A stretch of 64,000 nucleotides of DNA from UBA2093 sp044340485 (GTDB taxonomy: Bacteria > Actinomycetota > Acidimicrobiia > Acidimicrobiales > Ilumatobacteraceae): contig JBIITN010000001.1 in NCBI GenBank assembly GCA_044340485.1, positions 62,001-126,000 on the forward strand, given 5' to 3'. The notes beneath the pieces were generated by a model. It saw only the letters and a program-made list of their open reading frames with translations, was not told the origin of the DNA and did no database searches. Every line of letters starts with the position of its first letter. The stretch's first letter is position 1. This document shows, piece by piece, positions 52,448 through 60,793 of the stretch. Position numbers and translations under genes: made by a program.

Positions 52448-53689
52448 TTAAGGGCGTGGCCGACGTGCAAGCACGCGCACTGGCAACTTGCGTGGTCCGC
52501 GCACCTGACCGATACTCCACTTTGTCTGCTCGCCTTGAGCAAATTCAAAGTCGGGGAAACGCTGCAAGAACACACGTGTTGCCACGTTCATCTCGAGACG
52601 TGCGAGGTTTGATCCGAGACAACGGTGAATACCAAGACCAAATGCTGCGTGACGGTTTTCCTCGCGGTCGATGATCACCTTGTCGGCATCTTCGAATACT
52701 TCAGGGTCACGGTTTGCTGCAGGGAACGGCAACAATACCCAGTCGTCTTTTTGCATCGGACAACCGTGGAAATCATGATCATCTTTCACCATGCGCGCCA
52801 TCGTGACAGGCGCATACGCACGAAGGAATTCCTCGGTTGCACTTGGAACGAGATCGGGATTGTCGACAAGACGACCGCGATCGATGGGATGACCAGCCAA
52901 GTGCCACAACGATGAACCGATACCGGACCACGTGGTGTCGATACCCGCAATGAGAATCAACACGATGGTGCCGCGCACATGCTCGTCTTGCAATTTGTTC
53001 CCCATGATTTCTGCGTTCATGAGGTACGTGGTGAGGTCGTCACGTGGATTGTCTTTGTGATCTTGAATTTGCCTGTCGAGATATTCGTTGAATGATTCGA
53101 AAGCAGCCTGACGAGCCTCTGGGGATTCGTTGACGGCTTCGAGCACGAGGTGCACAAAGCCTCGGAATTTGTCGGCATCTTCCAGAGGGAATCCCAACAT
53201 TCGCGCGATGACCTGAACGGGAATGTGCTGTGCGTAATCGACAGCTGCGTCGATGAATTCGCGATCACCCATTGCATCAATGAGGTCATGACAAATTTTC
53301 TCAACTTCTTTTTCCCACGGTTCAATCATCTTTGGCGCGAACGCTGGAAGAAGAAGGCGACGTGCTTCTTGGTGGAACGGTGGATCACTAGTGATCGGAG
53401 GCGCTGCACCAATTGGTGCTGGCAGTGGAGGGATCGGTGCATCATCTGGTTTCACAGTTGACACAACAACGGCGCGACTGGTGAAATGATCGGTGTCGTA
53501 TGCAATCTCTCGCACGTGCTCGTGAGTCATTGGCAACCATGTGCCGCCGAAGCGCTCGGTGTGTGCCACTGGGCACTTCTTTGCATTGAGAAGGTCATCC
53601 CAGATCTCGTGAATGCGCTCGTTGTATTCCGGATCGGTGTGATCGAAATCGTTTTGCCAGTCAGTTACTGGACCATAAATCGAACCCAT
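52448..53689 (-). CDS. Cytochrome P450
   Basis: This 413-residue soluble P450 has the I-helix oxygen motif 'ILIAGIDTTWSGIGSSL' (AGxDTT), the K-helix/meander region 'SATEEFLRAYAPVTMARMV', and the haem-thiolate loop 'AFGLGIHRCLGSNLARLEM' (C357). It lacks an N-terminal membrane anchor, the normal actinobacterial state. The ferredoxin gene lies 2 bases upstream and would supply electrons. Bacterial P450 genes of this kind oxidise lipids, terpenoids or xenobiotics, but no substrate is evident. The palindrome in the upstream region suggests TetR-type control. Confidence 0.96.
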   Translation of the reverse strand: MGSIYGPVTDWQNDFDHTDPEYNERIHEIWDDLLNAKKCPVAHTERFGGTWLPMTHEHVREIAYDTDHFTSRAVVVSTVKPDDAPIPPLPAPIGAAPPITSDPPFHQEARRLLLPAFAPKMIEPWEKEVEKICHDLIDAMGDREFIDAAVDYAQHIPVQVIARMLGFPLEDADKFRGFVHLVLEAVNESPEARQAAFESFNEYLDRQIQDHKDNPRDDLTTYLMNAEIMGNKLQDEHVRGTIVLILIAGIDTTWSGIGSSLWHLAGHPIDRGRLVDNPDLVPSATEEFLRAYAPVTMARMVKDDHDFHGCPMQKDDWVLLPFPAANRDPEVFEDADKVIIDREENRHAAFGLGIHRCLGSNLARLEMNVATRVFLQRFPDFEFAQGEQTKWSIGQVRGPRKLPVRVLARRPRP

Positions 53690-53691
53690 GG

Positions 53692-53889
53692 TCAGTCCTC
53701 CGTTATTTCAATTGCGAACTCGGGGCAGTTCTTCATTGCAAGTCGCGCCTTGTCTTCGAGACCGGCAGGAACCACGCCGTCGTTCAACTCGAAGGCATTG
53801 CCTAAGTCGTCGACGTCGAACAGCTCGGGCGCCAACGAATAGCACCGGTTGTGTCCCTGACACTTCTCTTTGATGACACGTACTCGCAT
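53692..53889 (-). CDS. Small 3Fe-4S ferredoxin, P450 partner
   Basis: This 65-residue ferredoxin has the CxxHxxC variant at C10-Q-G-H13-N-R-C16 and a final Cys in 'NCPEFAIEI' (C55). Three cysteines plus one His in place of the fourth give a [3Fe-4S] cluster typical of P450-coupled ferredoxins such as CamB-like and SoyB types. The acidic surface ('FDVDDLGNAFELNDG') fits binding to a P450. Two bases separate it from the P450 gene on the same strand, so it is co-translated. The reductase is encoded elsewhere. Confidence 0.95.
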   Translation of the reverse strand: MRVRVIKEKCQGHNRCYSLAPELFDVDDLGNAFELNDGVVPAGLEDKARLAMKNCPEFAIEITED

Positions 53890-53901
53890 GCCCCCATCGT
53901 A

Positions 53902-53915
53902 TTACCAATTGGTAA
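53902..53915. promoter_or_regulatory. 14-base perfect palindrome, probable operator of the ferredoxin-P450 genes
   Basis: TTACCAATTGGTAA is a perfect palindrome 13 bases upstream of the ferredoxin ATG. A related element TACCAATCAGTA occurs about 33 bases further right, before the divergent yaaA-like gene. The half-site TTACCAATT resembles TetR/FadR-family operators (AT-rich ends with a central CG-poor core). It may control both divergent genes. The regulator is not encoded next to it in this window. Confidence 0.55.
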
Positions 53916-53959
53916 GGCTAAAAACATTAAGAGATACCAATCAGTAATACATTGGAACA

Positions 53960-54694
53960 ATGGGAAGCCCCAACGTCATCATCCTGCTCCCCCCGTCTGA
54001 AGGAAAGGCCATAGGCGGCACGCCAAAGTCCAAATGGTCGACGCAATCGGGCACTTTTGGGAAGGCATTGAACGGGCCGCGAAAAGAAGTGGTGGCGGCC
54101 CTTGCCACGACAAAAGGCGGTGGGAAAGCACTCCTCGGGGTGCAGGGCACATTGCTAACACGGGCACAAGAAGCAAACCTTCATCTCGTGGGCGCACCGA
54201 CCTTGCCGGCCTGGCAGCGCTACACGGGCGTGGTGTGGGACCACCTAGATCTCGCGAGTCTCACGGCTACGCAACGAACACGTGCGATGGCCTCTGTTGT
54301 GGTGGTGTCGGGATTACATGGTCTTGTGGCAGCAGGCGACCAGATCCCCGACTATCGACTGAAAATGGGAGCACGCCTATCGCCAATGGGAACACTTGCG
54401 AACTGGTGGCGCGAGCCGTTGACACAGGCGTTACTCACCTACGCACAGAAAGCCGTGGTTATTGATCTGTTGCCAAACGAACATCGCGCCGCAATTGATT
54501 GGTCACAACTACCACAGACACTTCGAGTTGATCTGGTGACAAAGTCGGGTGGACGCATGGGCGGACACAACGCGAAAGCTGCAAAAGGACTCCTTGCACG
54601 CCACATCATCACCGCAGGTTCAACGCCAGCAAAAGCGCGAGACGCTCTCTCAACATTTCGACACCCCGAGTTTTCTGCAAAGGTTGCATCATGA
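53960..54694 (+). CDS. yaaA: YaaA-family (DUF328) peroxide-stress protein
   Basis: This 244-residue protein has the family start 'IILLPPSEGKAIGG' (LLPPSEGK), then 'LLTRAQEANLHLVGAPTLPAW', 'YTGVVWDHLDLASLT' and 'VVVVSGLHGLVAAGDQIPDY'. In E. coli YaaA lowers intracellular free iron under peroxide stress. The C-terminal half ('DLLPNEHRAAIDWSQL') matches. It starts downstream of the possible operator at 53902-53946 and overlaps the SDR gene by 4 bases (ATGA), so the two are coupled. Confidence 0.9.
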   Translation: MGSPNVIILLPPSEGKAIGGTPKSKWSTQSGTFGKALNGPRKEVVAALATTKGGGKALLGVQGTLLTRAQEANLHLVGAPTLPAWQRYTGVVWDHLDLASLTATQRTRAMASVVVVSGLHGLVAAGDQIPDYRLKMGARLSPMGTLANWWREPLTQALLTYAQKAVVIDLLPNEHRAAIDWSQLPQTLRVDLVTKSGGRMGGHNAKAAKGLLARHIITAGSTPAKARDALSTFRHPEFSAKVAS

Positions 54695-55467
54695 GCAGTA
54701 AAGACATCTTTGACCTGAGCGGAAAAACCGCGATCATCACCGGCGGTAGCCGAGGCCTTGGCCGCGAGATGGCTCTTGCATTTGCCGAACACGGAGCAAA
54801 CGTGATCATTGCAAGTCGCAAGTTAGAAAACTGTGAAGTGGTGGCCGAAGAAGTGCGCAAGCGCGGCACCAAAGCAATGGCTATTGCATATCACGCAGCA
54901 TCATGGGACGACGCCGCACGACTAGCCGACGAATCAATCAGCAAATTCGGACGTGTCGACATTTTGGTGAACAACGCTGGCATGTCGCCGTTGTATCCAT
55001 CCGTGACTGAAATCTCCGAAGAGTTGTACGACAAAGTTCTTGGCGTCAACCTAAAAGGACCATTTCGTTTGTCCGCGTTAATCGGAACTCACATGAGCAC
55101 GCCTGACGCATCAGGAAAGATTCATGGCGGAGCAATTCTCAATGTGTCATCTATTGCGAGCCAACGACCCACGAAAAGTGAAATCATTTATGGTGCTGCA
55201 AAAGCTGGCGTCAATAATTTGACAGTGGGACTAGCAAATACATTTGCGCCACATGTGCGTGTGAACTGTTTGGTGCCGGGACCATTTCTGACCGACATCT
55301 CGAAAGCGTGGGACATGGAGCAGTTCAAGGCCCTCGCAAAAGGTTCATACATGCTGCAGCGTGGTGGAGAACCACACGAAATTGTTGGTGCCGCCTTGTA
55401 TTTCGTGAGCGATGCAAGCAGCTACACCACTGGCACATTGCTCAACATTGATGGTGGGCCCAAATAA
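54691..55467 (+). CDS. Classical short-chain dehydrogenase/reductase
   Basis: This 258-residue SDR has cofactor loop 'AIITGGSRGLGREMALAFAE' (17-24 motif), 'ILVNNAGMSPLYP', catalytic Ser in 'LNVSSIASQRP', and Tyr/Lys in 'IIYGAAKAGVNN' (Y167, K171). The C-terminus '...TGTLLNIDGGPK' is usual. It prefers NADP or NAD; the Arg-Lys after the second strand ('ASRKLEN') suggests NADPH. The substrate is unknown. The gene overlaps yaaA by ATGA and ends 31 bases before the convergent DLH gene. Together with nearby APH-like and DLH genes it may serve lipid or steroid-like catabolism. Confidence 0.93.
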   Translation: MSSKDIFDLSGKTAIITGGSRGLGREMALAFAEHGANVIIASRKLENCEVVAEEVRKRGTKAMAIAYHAASWDDAARLADESISKFGRVDILVNNAGMSPLYPSVTEISEELYDKVLGVNLKGPFRLSALIGTHMSTPDASGKIHGGAILNVSSIASQRPTKSEIIYGAAKAGVNNLTVGLANTFAPHVRVNCLVPGPFLTDISKAWDMEQFKALAKGSYMLQRGGEPHEIVGAALYFVSDASSYTTGTLLNIDGGPK

Positions 55468-55498
55468 ATCCCGCTGAGCGGCGAGATGAGGTACGTCG

Positions 55499-56260
55499 TT
55501 ACTTCAGTTTTTGTTGAAAAAATGAAATCACGCGTTCCACACTGGCGTCATCACGTTGTTCGGTCAGCACACTGTGATCTTTTTTGTGTTGAGACGGAAT
55601 CTCCACCGCAATAAATGCATCACCCAACAACTCCCGAAGTGACGCAAACCTGTCACCCACCAGTTTGTCATCGGCAAATTTCAACCCGAGAACTTCGCAA
55701 CCCTGACGGGCGCGCTCTGCCACAACAACAGCGTCGTCTGGTGACAAACCAAGGTCAGCGCCGCGAGATGAGCCGACGGCAAATGGCAACGACGGCTGTG
55801 CAAGAACGGGCGCAACCATGATGTCGTCAACCATCATCCCGAGCGCAAAGCCGCCGCTAAAGCACATTCCGACTGCACCCACACCTTTGCCGCCAATTTC
55901 GTCGTGTGCTGTTCGTGCAAGTGCACGCAACCAGGACACAATCGGCGATGTCTTCTTCATGGCCATGGTGGTGAACTCGCGTGCGATGCACACCTTGGCC
56001 ATCGACGACATCAAATACTTCTGTGACACCATTTGACCAGGAGTGCCCACCAGATCGGGAAGAAACACTGTGAAACCAGCGTTCACTGTGTCTTGTGCAA
56101 ATCGCAACACTGTCGGTGTGATGCCAGGTATTTCATGCACCACAATGACAGCGGGACCAGTTCCACGTCGATACACATCGCGCGTGATGTTTGCACTGGT
56201 GAATGATGCTTTTGTCCAACCATCCAATGCAGCTGCGTGACGTTCGCGAGATGTCGACAT
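55499..56260 (-). CDS. Dienelactone hydrolase-family protein
   Basis: This 253-residue alpha/beta hydrolase has 'AVIVVHEIPGITPTVLRFAQ' near the N-terminus and the nucleophile elbow 'VGAVGMCFSGGFALGMM' with Cys, the dienelactone hydrolase variant of GxSxG. 'VAPVLAQPSLPFAVGSSRG' and 'AVEIPSQHKKDHSVL' (candidate His) complete the frame. It hydrolyses dienelactones or related esters. It is encoded with the APH-like gene 7 bases upstream on the same strand, so they are an operon. The substrate is unknown. Confidence 0.88.
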   Translation of the reverse strand: MSTSRERHAAALDGWTKASFTSANITRDVYRRGTGPAVIVVHEIPGITPTVLRFAQDTVNAGFTVFLPDLVGTPGQMVSQKYLMSSMAKVCIAREFTTMAMKKTSPIVSWLRALARTAHDEIGGKGVGAVGMCFSGGFALGMMVDDIMVAPVLAQPSLPFAVGSSRGADLGLSPDDAVVVAERARQGCEVLGLKFADDKLVGDRFASLRELLGDAFIAVEIPSQHKKDHSVLTEQRDDASVERVISFFQQKLK

Positions 56261-56267
56261 AAACGCT

Positions 56268-57284
56268 CTAGTTCTTCTTCATCGTGGACAAAGCCATACG
56301 GGCAAGAGCATCGGTGCTTTCCTTTAGTGGCGTGGGGTCGTAATCCTGTTTGCCCATGGCACCGTGGATGTAACGCGCGTAGACACCTTCACTAATGACG
56401 GCAAGACGAAACGCACCAAATGCTTTGTAGTAGTTGATGTTTGACACATCAAAACCTGTCTTGTCTGCATAACGCGATACCAGTGCGTCGTATCCGGGGA
56501 AACCTGCAAGACCCGACGGATCGTTATGTCGCAGATTCTCGCCAGGCTCTGACCAATACACACCGATGTATCCAAGATCAGCGAGCGGATCACCAAGCGT
56601 GCACAACTCCCAGTCGAGAACAGCTGTAACGCGACCTTTCGTGACATCAGTGAGACAGTTTCCTAAGCGGTAGTCACCGTGTGCAATAGCTGTTGCTTGC
56701 TGCACGGGCATACTCGCCTTCAACAACTTTGCTACTTCTTCAATTTCGGGCAACTCGCGTGTCTTTGAGTTTTCCCACTGCGTTGTCCAGCGCTTCACTT
56801 GGCGCTCAACATATCCCTCACGTTTTGCGAGATCTCCCAAACCAATGGCGTCAATATCTGCAGAGTGCAAGGCCGCGAGAACGTCGATGAGATCGAAAGC
56901 AACTTGTTCACGAAGATTTTCTGGCACTGCGGCACCGCGTTCTTGTGAGTCGAGAACAATGCCATCGACATACGCCATGACATAAAAAGGTGCACCGTTC
57001 ACGTCGTCGTCGGTGCACACACCGAGTGTTCGTGGCACGGGAACATTGGTCTTGCCAACTGCTGAAATAATGCGGTGCTCACGAGCCATGTCGTGTGCTG
57101 TTGCAAGCACATGGCCAAGCGGTGGGCGACGCAGTACGAAACGCGTGCCTTTGGAATCTGTCCCTAAGAACGTGAGGTTGCTGCGGCCACCAGCGATGAG
57201 TGTGTAGGTGTATGGCCCGTGCAGTTCTTCAACGTTGGCGTTCAACCACGCTTCAACTTTTGCCTCATTGATTCCGTCATGCAT
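56268..57284 (-). CDS. APH-like phosphotransferase (ACAD10/ACAD11 kinase-type)
   Basis: This 338-residue kinase-fold protein starts 'MHDGINEAKVEAWLNANVEEL'. It has 'LIAGGRSNLTFLGTDSKGT', the Brenner motif 'TAIAHGDYRLGNCLTD' (catalytic Asp in HGD), and a metal-binding 'VLDWELCTLGDPLADLGY' (DWE variant of DFG). Homologues next to acyl-CoA dehydrogenases phosphorylate hydroxyacyl-CoA or act as lipid-catabolic kinases in Actinobacteria. Here it forms an operon with a dienelactone hydrolase-type gene. Aminoglycoside resistance is not implied. Confidence 0.9.
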   Translation of the reverse strand: MHDGINEAKVEAWLNANVEELHGPYTYTLIAGGRSNLTFLGTDSKGTRFVLRRPPLGHVLATAHDMAREHRIISAVGKTNVPVPRTLGVCTDDDVNGAPFYVMAYVDGIVLDSQERGAAVPENLREQVAFDLIDVLAALHSADIDAIGLGDLAKREGYVERQVKRWTTQWENSKTRELPEIEEVAKLLKASMPVQQATAIAHGDYRLGNCLTDVTKGRVTAVLDWELCTLGDPLADLGYIGVYWSEPGENLRHNDPSGLAGFPGYDALVSRYADKTGFDVSNINYYKAFGAFRLAVISEGVYARYIHGAMGKQDYDPTPLKESTDALARMALSTMKKN

Positions 57285-57314
57285 GCGCTCAACGGTAGTT
57301 GGTATCTGACGTGA

Positions 57315-58436
57315 TTAACGTGGTCGCCCGACGCCAACCACCTTGTACCAACTCACAGGGCTGATTTTCACCACATCACCTGTTTGTGGAGCATGCACCA
57401 TGCGTCCACCACCTAAGTAAATGCCCACGTGGTGAATGGGATTACCGGTGAAAATGAGATCTCCAGGAGCCGCTGCTTCTTTCGGAATACGCGGTAATGC
57501 GTAGTACTGCGCGCGTGAATTGCGTGGCAGTCCAACCCCCGCACCGCCCCACGCGTGCGTCGTAAGACCCGAGCAGTCAAAACCAACACCGGGTTTGCTC
57601 ATCGCGTATTTATATGGGGTACCCAATTGCTTCAACGCGATACTGATTGCAGTCTGTGCGCGCGCCGAGACTTTCGGCAAGTTGGAGTACTTCTGTTGCG
57701 TCGACTGATACTGATTAGCAACACGCTTTGAATCTTCAAACGCCACCTGTTCGCGACGTTGCTGTTCGGCTCGCAATAAGTCGGCTAGTTCACCCTGTGC
57801 ACTGTTTCGTCGCGACTCGTATTGCAGAGCAAGCAACTCGACATCGCTCTGGCGTGACAACACGGTTTCCGCGAGTTTCTCAGCTTCTGATTCTTTTTTC
57901 TCCAACGCTTGGCGTTGCTTATTCAATTTGTATGCAAGCGCATCGAGCTGGTCGGTTGTTAGTGCACCAGTGTTGAGAGCAATTGATGTCATCTCTTCAC
58001 GCTGCAATGCATCTTGCACACTCCCGGTGGTAGTGAGCAAGTTTGTGAGCGTGCTGTTACGACCACCATTCATAAAACGACTCAGCGCGGCTTGATACAA
58101 CGTGCCGCGCATTTGTGAGATCTCTTGTTCGGTCTCGCTCAACTCGGCGCGCGCCTGCTGCACCTCAAGCCCGAGTTCTTCTTGCAACGCAATTGCTTCG
58201 ACGTAATCCTCGCCCAAGGCGTCCATGCGTTCAGTGAGGCGCTCGAGTTCATCAGCTAAAGCTGCTACCTCGCGACGCTTCGAGTCAGATCCGGTTGCAG
58301 TTGCGGTGCCCGAAGGAAACGCCACCACGGTGACGCCAATAGCCACGGCCAGTGACGTTCCCAAAAAGATTCGAGAGCGAGACTGTGGCCGCGAACGACG
58401 CTGAAAGCGCTGAACCAGACTGCGTACCGAGTTCAT
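57315..58436 (-). CDS. NlpC/P60 peptidoglycan endopeptidase with coiled-coil N-terminus (RipA-like)
   Basis: This 373-residue exported protein starts at ATG 58436 ('MNSVRSLVQRFQRRSRPQS'); a frame to 58463 adds nine residues. A signal segment lies at ~25-50 ('IFLGTSLAVAIGVTVVAFPS'). A long coiled coil (~60-235) follows. The C-terminal NlpC/P60 domain has 'GVGFDCSGLTTHAWGGAGV' (catalytic C288), His in 'IHHVGIYLGGGRMVHAPQ' and a C-terminal 'SWYKVVGVGRP'. It cleaves D-Glu-mDAP cross-bridges at division, as RipA/CwlO do. Regulation by the coiled coil is expected. The start region is ~80 bases from the divergent small gene. Confidence 0.93.
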   Translation of the reverse strand: MNSVRSLVQRFQRRSRPQSRSRIFLGTSLAVAIGVTVVAFPSGTATATGSDSKRREVAALADELERLTERMDALGEDYVEAIALQEELGLEVQQARAELSETEQEISQMRGTLYQAALSRFMNGGRNSTLTNLLTTTGSVQDALQREEMTSIALNTGALTTDQLDALAYKLNKQRQALEKKESEAEKLAETVLSRQSDVELLALQYESRRNSAQGELADLLRAEQQRREQVAFEDSKRVANQYQSTQQKYSNLPKVSARAQTAISIALKQLGTPYKYAMSKPGVGFDCSGLTTHAWGGAGVGLPRNSRAQYYALPRIPKEAAAPGDLIFTGNPIHHVGIYLGGGRMVHAPQTGDVVKISPVSWYKVVGVGRPR

Positions 58437-58516
58437 GACCTCTACAGGGTACTGCCAGACCACGGTCGATTTCCGTCGCCCATTTTCCGCCTAAAATCGC
58501 ACTGTTTCGGGGTTTT

Positions 58517-58708
58517 ATGGCCGATGTATTGATGGAACATCTCCCGCCGTCGGGATGGGGCGACGTCGCACGCAAGTCCGACCTCGACGTGCGTTTCGAT
58601 TTTCTCGATCAAAATATTCGCGGTCTTCAACATGCAATGTGGGCGCTTGCTTCACTCATGAGCGCGTGCTTTATCGCCACCTTCACAATTCTTGCTACTC
58701 AGTTATAA
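58517..58708 (+). CDS. Small tail-anchored membrane protein, unknown function
   Basis: This 63-residue protein starts 'MADVLMEHLPPSGWGDVARKS', a motif rich in Pro/Trp/Gly. A charged segment ('DLDVRFDFLDQNIRGLQHA') is followed by one membrane helix near the C-terminus ('MWALASLMSACFIATFTILA'). It is divergent from the NlpC/P60 gene by about 80 bases and ends 11 bases before the convergent guaA end. Short proteins of this build occur near actinobacterial envelope genes, but I name no family. Good codon balance and clean placement support a real gene. Confidence 0.65.
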   Translation: MADVLMEHLPPSGWGDVARKSDLDVRFDFLDQNIRGLQHAMWALASLMSACFIATFTILATQL

Positions 58709-58719
58709 ATAGCGAACGA

Positions 58720-60291
58720 TTATTCCCACTCGATAGTGCCAGGCGGTTTCGACGTGATGTCGTACACGCACCGGTTAATGCCTGGTACTTCATTAATAAT
58801 GCGCGACGACATCTTTTCTAACAAGTCGTATGGCAAGCGCGCCCAGTCTGCTGTCATTGCGTCGTCACTTGTCACCGCGCGAATAATGATCGGGTGACCG
58901 TAGGTGCGTTCATCGCCCATCACTCCAACACTTCGAATATCAGCGAGCACTGCGAATGCCTGCCAGATCTCTCGTTCTACACCAGCTGCGGCAATCTCTT
59001 CACGAACAACTGCATCGGCATGTTGCAGTGTTGCAACTTTGTCGGGCGTGACTTCACCAATAATGCGCACTCCCAGACCCGGACCAGGAAACGGTTGACG
59101 CCACACAATGTCGTCTGCCAACCCCAACTCTGTTCCCACTTTGCGCACTTCATCTTTAAACAACGTACGCAGTGGTTCAGTGAGTTCAAGTGTCATGTCT
59201 TCTGGTAATCCACCAACGTTGTGATGGCTTTTAATGACCGATGCCGTGCCGTCGCTCCCGCCACTTTCAATGACATCGGGATATAACGTTCCTTGTACTA
59301 AAAACTGTGCGTCGGTGATGCCACCGGTGTTTTCTTCAAAAATACGCACAAACAACTCGCCAATGGTTTTACGTTTGGCTTCCGGCTCGGTCACGCCTTT
59401 CAATGCGGTGAAGAAACGTTCGCCTGCATCAACATGAATGAGTTCAATGCCCATGCTGCGTCGAAATGTTTCAACAACTTGTTCGCTTTCGCCCCGACGC
59501 ATCAGCCCCGTGTCGACATACACGCACGTGAGCTGTGCTCCGATAGCGCGATGCACCAACGCAGCCGCAACAGATGAATCAACACCACCCGACAAACCAC
59601 AGATGGCACGCTGGTCACCAATTTGTGCGCGAATCGCTGCGATCTGATCATCAACAATGGATGCCATTGTCCAGTCACCGCGACATCCGGCAATGTCGAT
59701 AAGGAAACGACGCAACAGATCTTGACCGCCTGTTGTGTGCACCACTTCGGGGTGGTACTGCACTCCGAATATGCGGCGTTGGTTGTTCTCAATCACCGCC
59801 ATTGGTGCATCGGGCGTGCTTGCGGTGTTCACAAAACCATCGGGCAAGGTGGTGACTGCATCGAAGTGACTCATCCACACATCGTGTTGTTGCGCCATGG
59901 AAGAAGGCATCAACTCACTTGGTGTTGTAGCGCGCGTAACAGTGGTACGACCATATTCACCGCGACCACCGCGGGTCACGTCGCCACCTAATTGTTGAGC
60001 GATCAATTGGCAGCCATAACAAATGCCAAGGATCGGAATACCCAGCTCGTAGATGGCAGGGTCGAGGCGTGGTGCACCATCGACATGCACGCTCTTTGGC
60101 CCGCCCGACAAAATGATGGCTGTGGGGGCTTTGGCAGCGACCTGACTGGCAGTGATGCTGTGGGGCACGATTTCTGAGTACACCTGGGCCTCACGCACCC
60201 GTCTCGCAATGAGTTGTGCGTATTGCGCCCCAAAATCAACCACCAGCACAACATCGTGTTGATGAGTGACAGGTGTCGTGGCGCTGTTCAT
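58720..60291 (-). CDS. guaA: GMP synthase (glutamine-hydrolysing)
   Basis: The enzyme is 523 residues from ATG 60291 ('MNSATTPVTHQHDVVLVVDFG'). The frame extending to 60375 adds unlikely sequence. The class I glutamine amidotransferase has 'GICYGCQLIAQQLGGD' (C91) and 'VQYHPEVVHTTGGQD'. The ATP-pyrophosphatase loop is 'AICGLSGGVDSSVAAALVHR', and the C-terminal dimerisation part ends '...INRCVYDITSKPPGTIEWE'. It converts XMP to GMP. The divergent gene at 60352 lies 60 bases away. With purH it adds to purine synthesis in the window. Confidence 0.98.
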   Translation of the reverse strand: MNSATTPVTHQHDVVLVVDFGAQYAQLIARRVREAQVYSEIVPHSITASQVAAKAPTAIILSGGPKSVHVDGAPRLDPAIYELGIPILGICYGCQLIAQQLGGDVTRGGRGEYGRTTVTRATTPSELMPSSMAQQHDVWMSHFDAVTTLPDGFVNTASTPDAPMAVIENNQRRIFGVQYHPEVVHTTGGQDLLRRFLIDIAGCRGDWTMASIVDDQIAAIRAQIGDQRAICGLSGGVDSSVAAALVHRAIGAQLTCVYVDTGLMRRGESEQVVETFRRSMGIELIHVDAGERFFTALKGVTEPEAKRKTIGELFVRIFEENTGGITDAQFLVQGTLYPDVIESGGSDGTASVIKSHHNVGGLPEDMTLELTEPLRTLFKDEVRKVGTELGLADDIVWRQPFPGPGLGVRIIGEVTPDKVATLQHADAVVREEIAAAGVEREIWQAFAVLADIRSVGVMGDERTYGHPIIIRAVTSDDAMTADWARLPYDLLEKMSSRIINEVPGINRCVYDITSKPPGTIEWE

Positions 60292-60351
60292 GACTTGTCT
60301 CACCCTAGTGGAGAGTGTGACGATGGAGCCGTGCCCGCCCCCCATCACCAC

Positions 60352-60771
60352 ATGCCACGTCCGCATTACTCCCATCGTCGCATGACTGCAACGATCGCAC
60401 TTGCTGGCATCATGTCGTTTGCAGCGCCCACTGCACTGTTAGCAGCCGGCACGGACACAACTGTTGACACACAAGATGACACGGAAATCACCGACGACAC
60501 GGTGTATTACTACGACTTAGAAAACGACCCATCTGAGTGCATCGGGTTTTTACCTAAACCTGGCTGCGGCAAAGAACCCGAAGATGCGGGCGAACGCGGT
60601 GGTGCACTGCAATACGCAACGTTTGCGGTCATGCTTGGTGCACTTGGACTCATCGGCACAGTGATCGGACGAAACATCGTGCGTCGTGACCGCGCCATGA
60701 ACGCGCCGCACGCCACGCCTTCCACACCGACCGATTCGCCAACAGACACCAAGAACCGGTCCGACAACTAA
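60352..60771 (+). CDS. Hypothetical exported/membrane protein with two hydrophobic segments
   Basis: This ~139-residue protein starts at ATG 60352 ('MPRPHYSHRRMTATIALAG'); ATG 60382 is an alternative. A signal-like segment ('TIALAGIMSFAAPTALLAAG') is followed by an acidic, Asp/Thr-rich stretch. A CX7C pair in 'SECIGFLPKPGCGKEPED' could form a disulfide. A second helix ('YATFAVMLGALGLIGTVIG') is followed by a basic, Thr/Pro-rich tail. The layout suggests a membrane protein with a small outside domain. I recognise no family. It precedes the EamA gene by 22 bases on the same strand. Confidence 0.68.
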   Translation: MPRPHYSHRRMTATIALAGIMSFAAPTALLAAGTDTTVDTQDDTEITDDTVYYYDLENDPSECIGFLPKPGCGKEPEDAGERGGALQYATFAVMLGALGLIGTVIGRNIVRRDRAMNAPHATPSTPTDSPTDTKNRSDN

Positions 60772-60793
60772 CGAGCCACTACCGTCAGCAGAC

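Noticed and set aside
58437..58516. c-di-AMP riboswitch before the NlpC/P60 gene
   Set aside because: Often found there in Actinobacteria, but the gap is only ~80 bases and lacks the conserved element.
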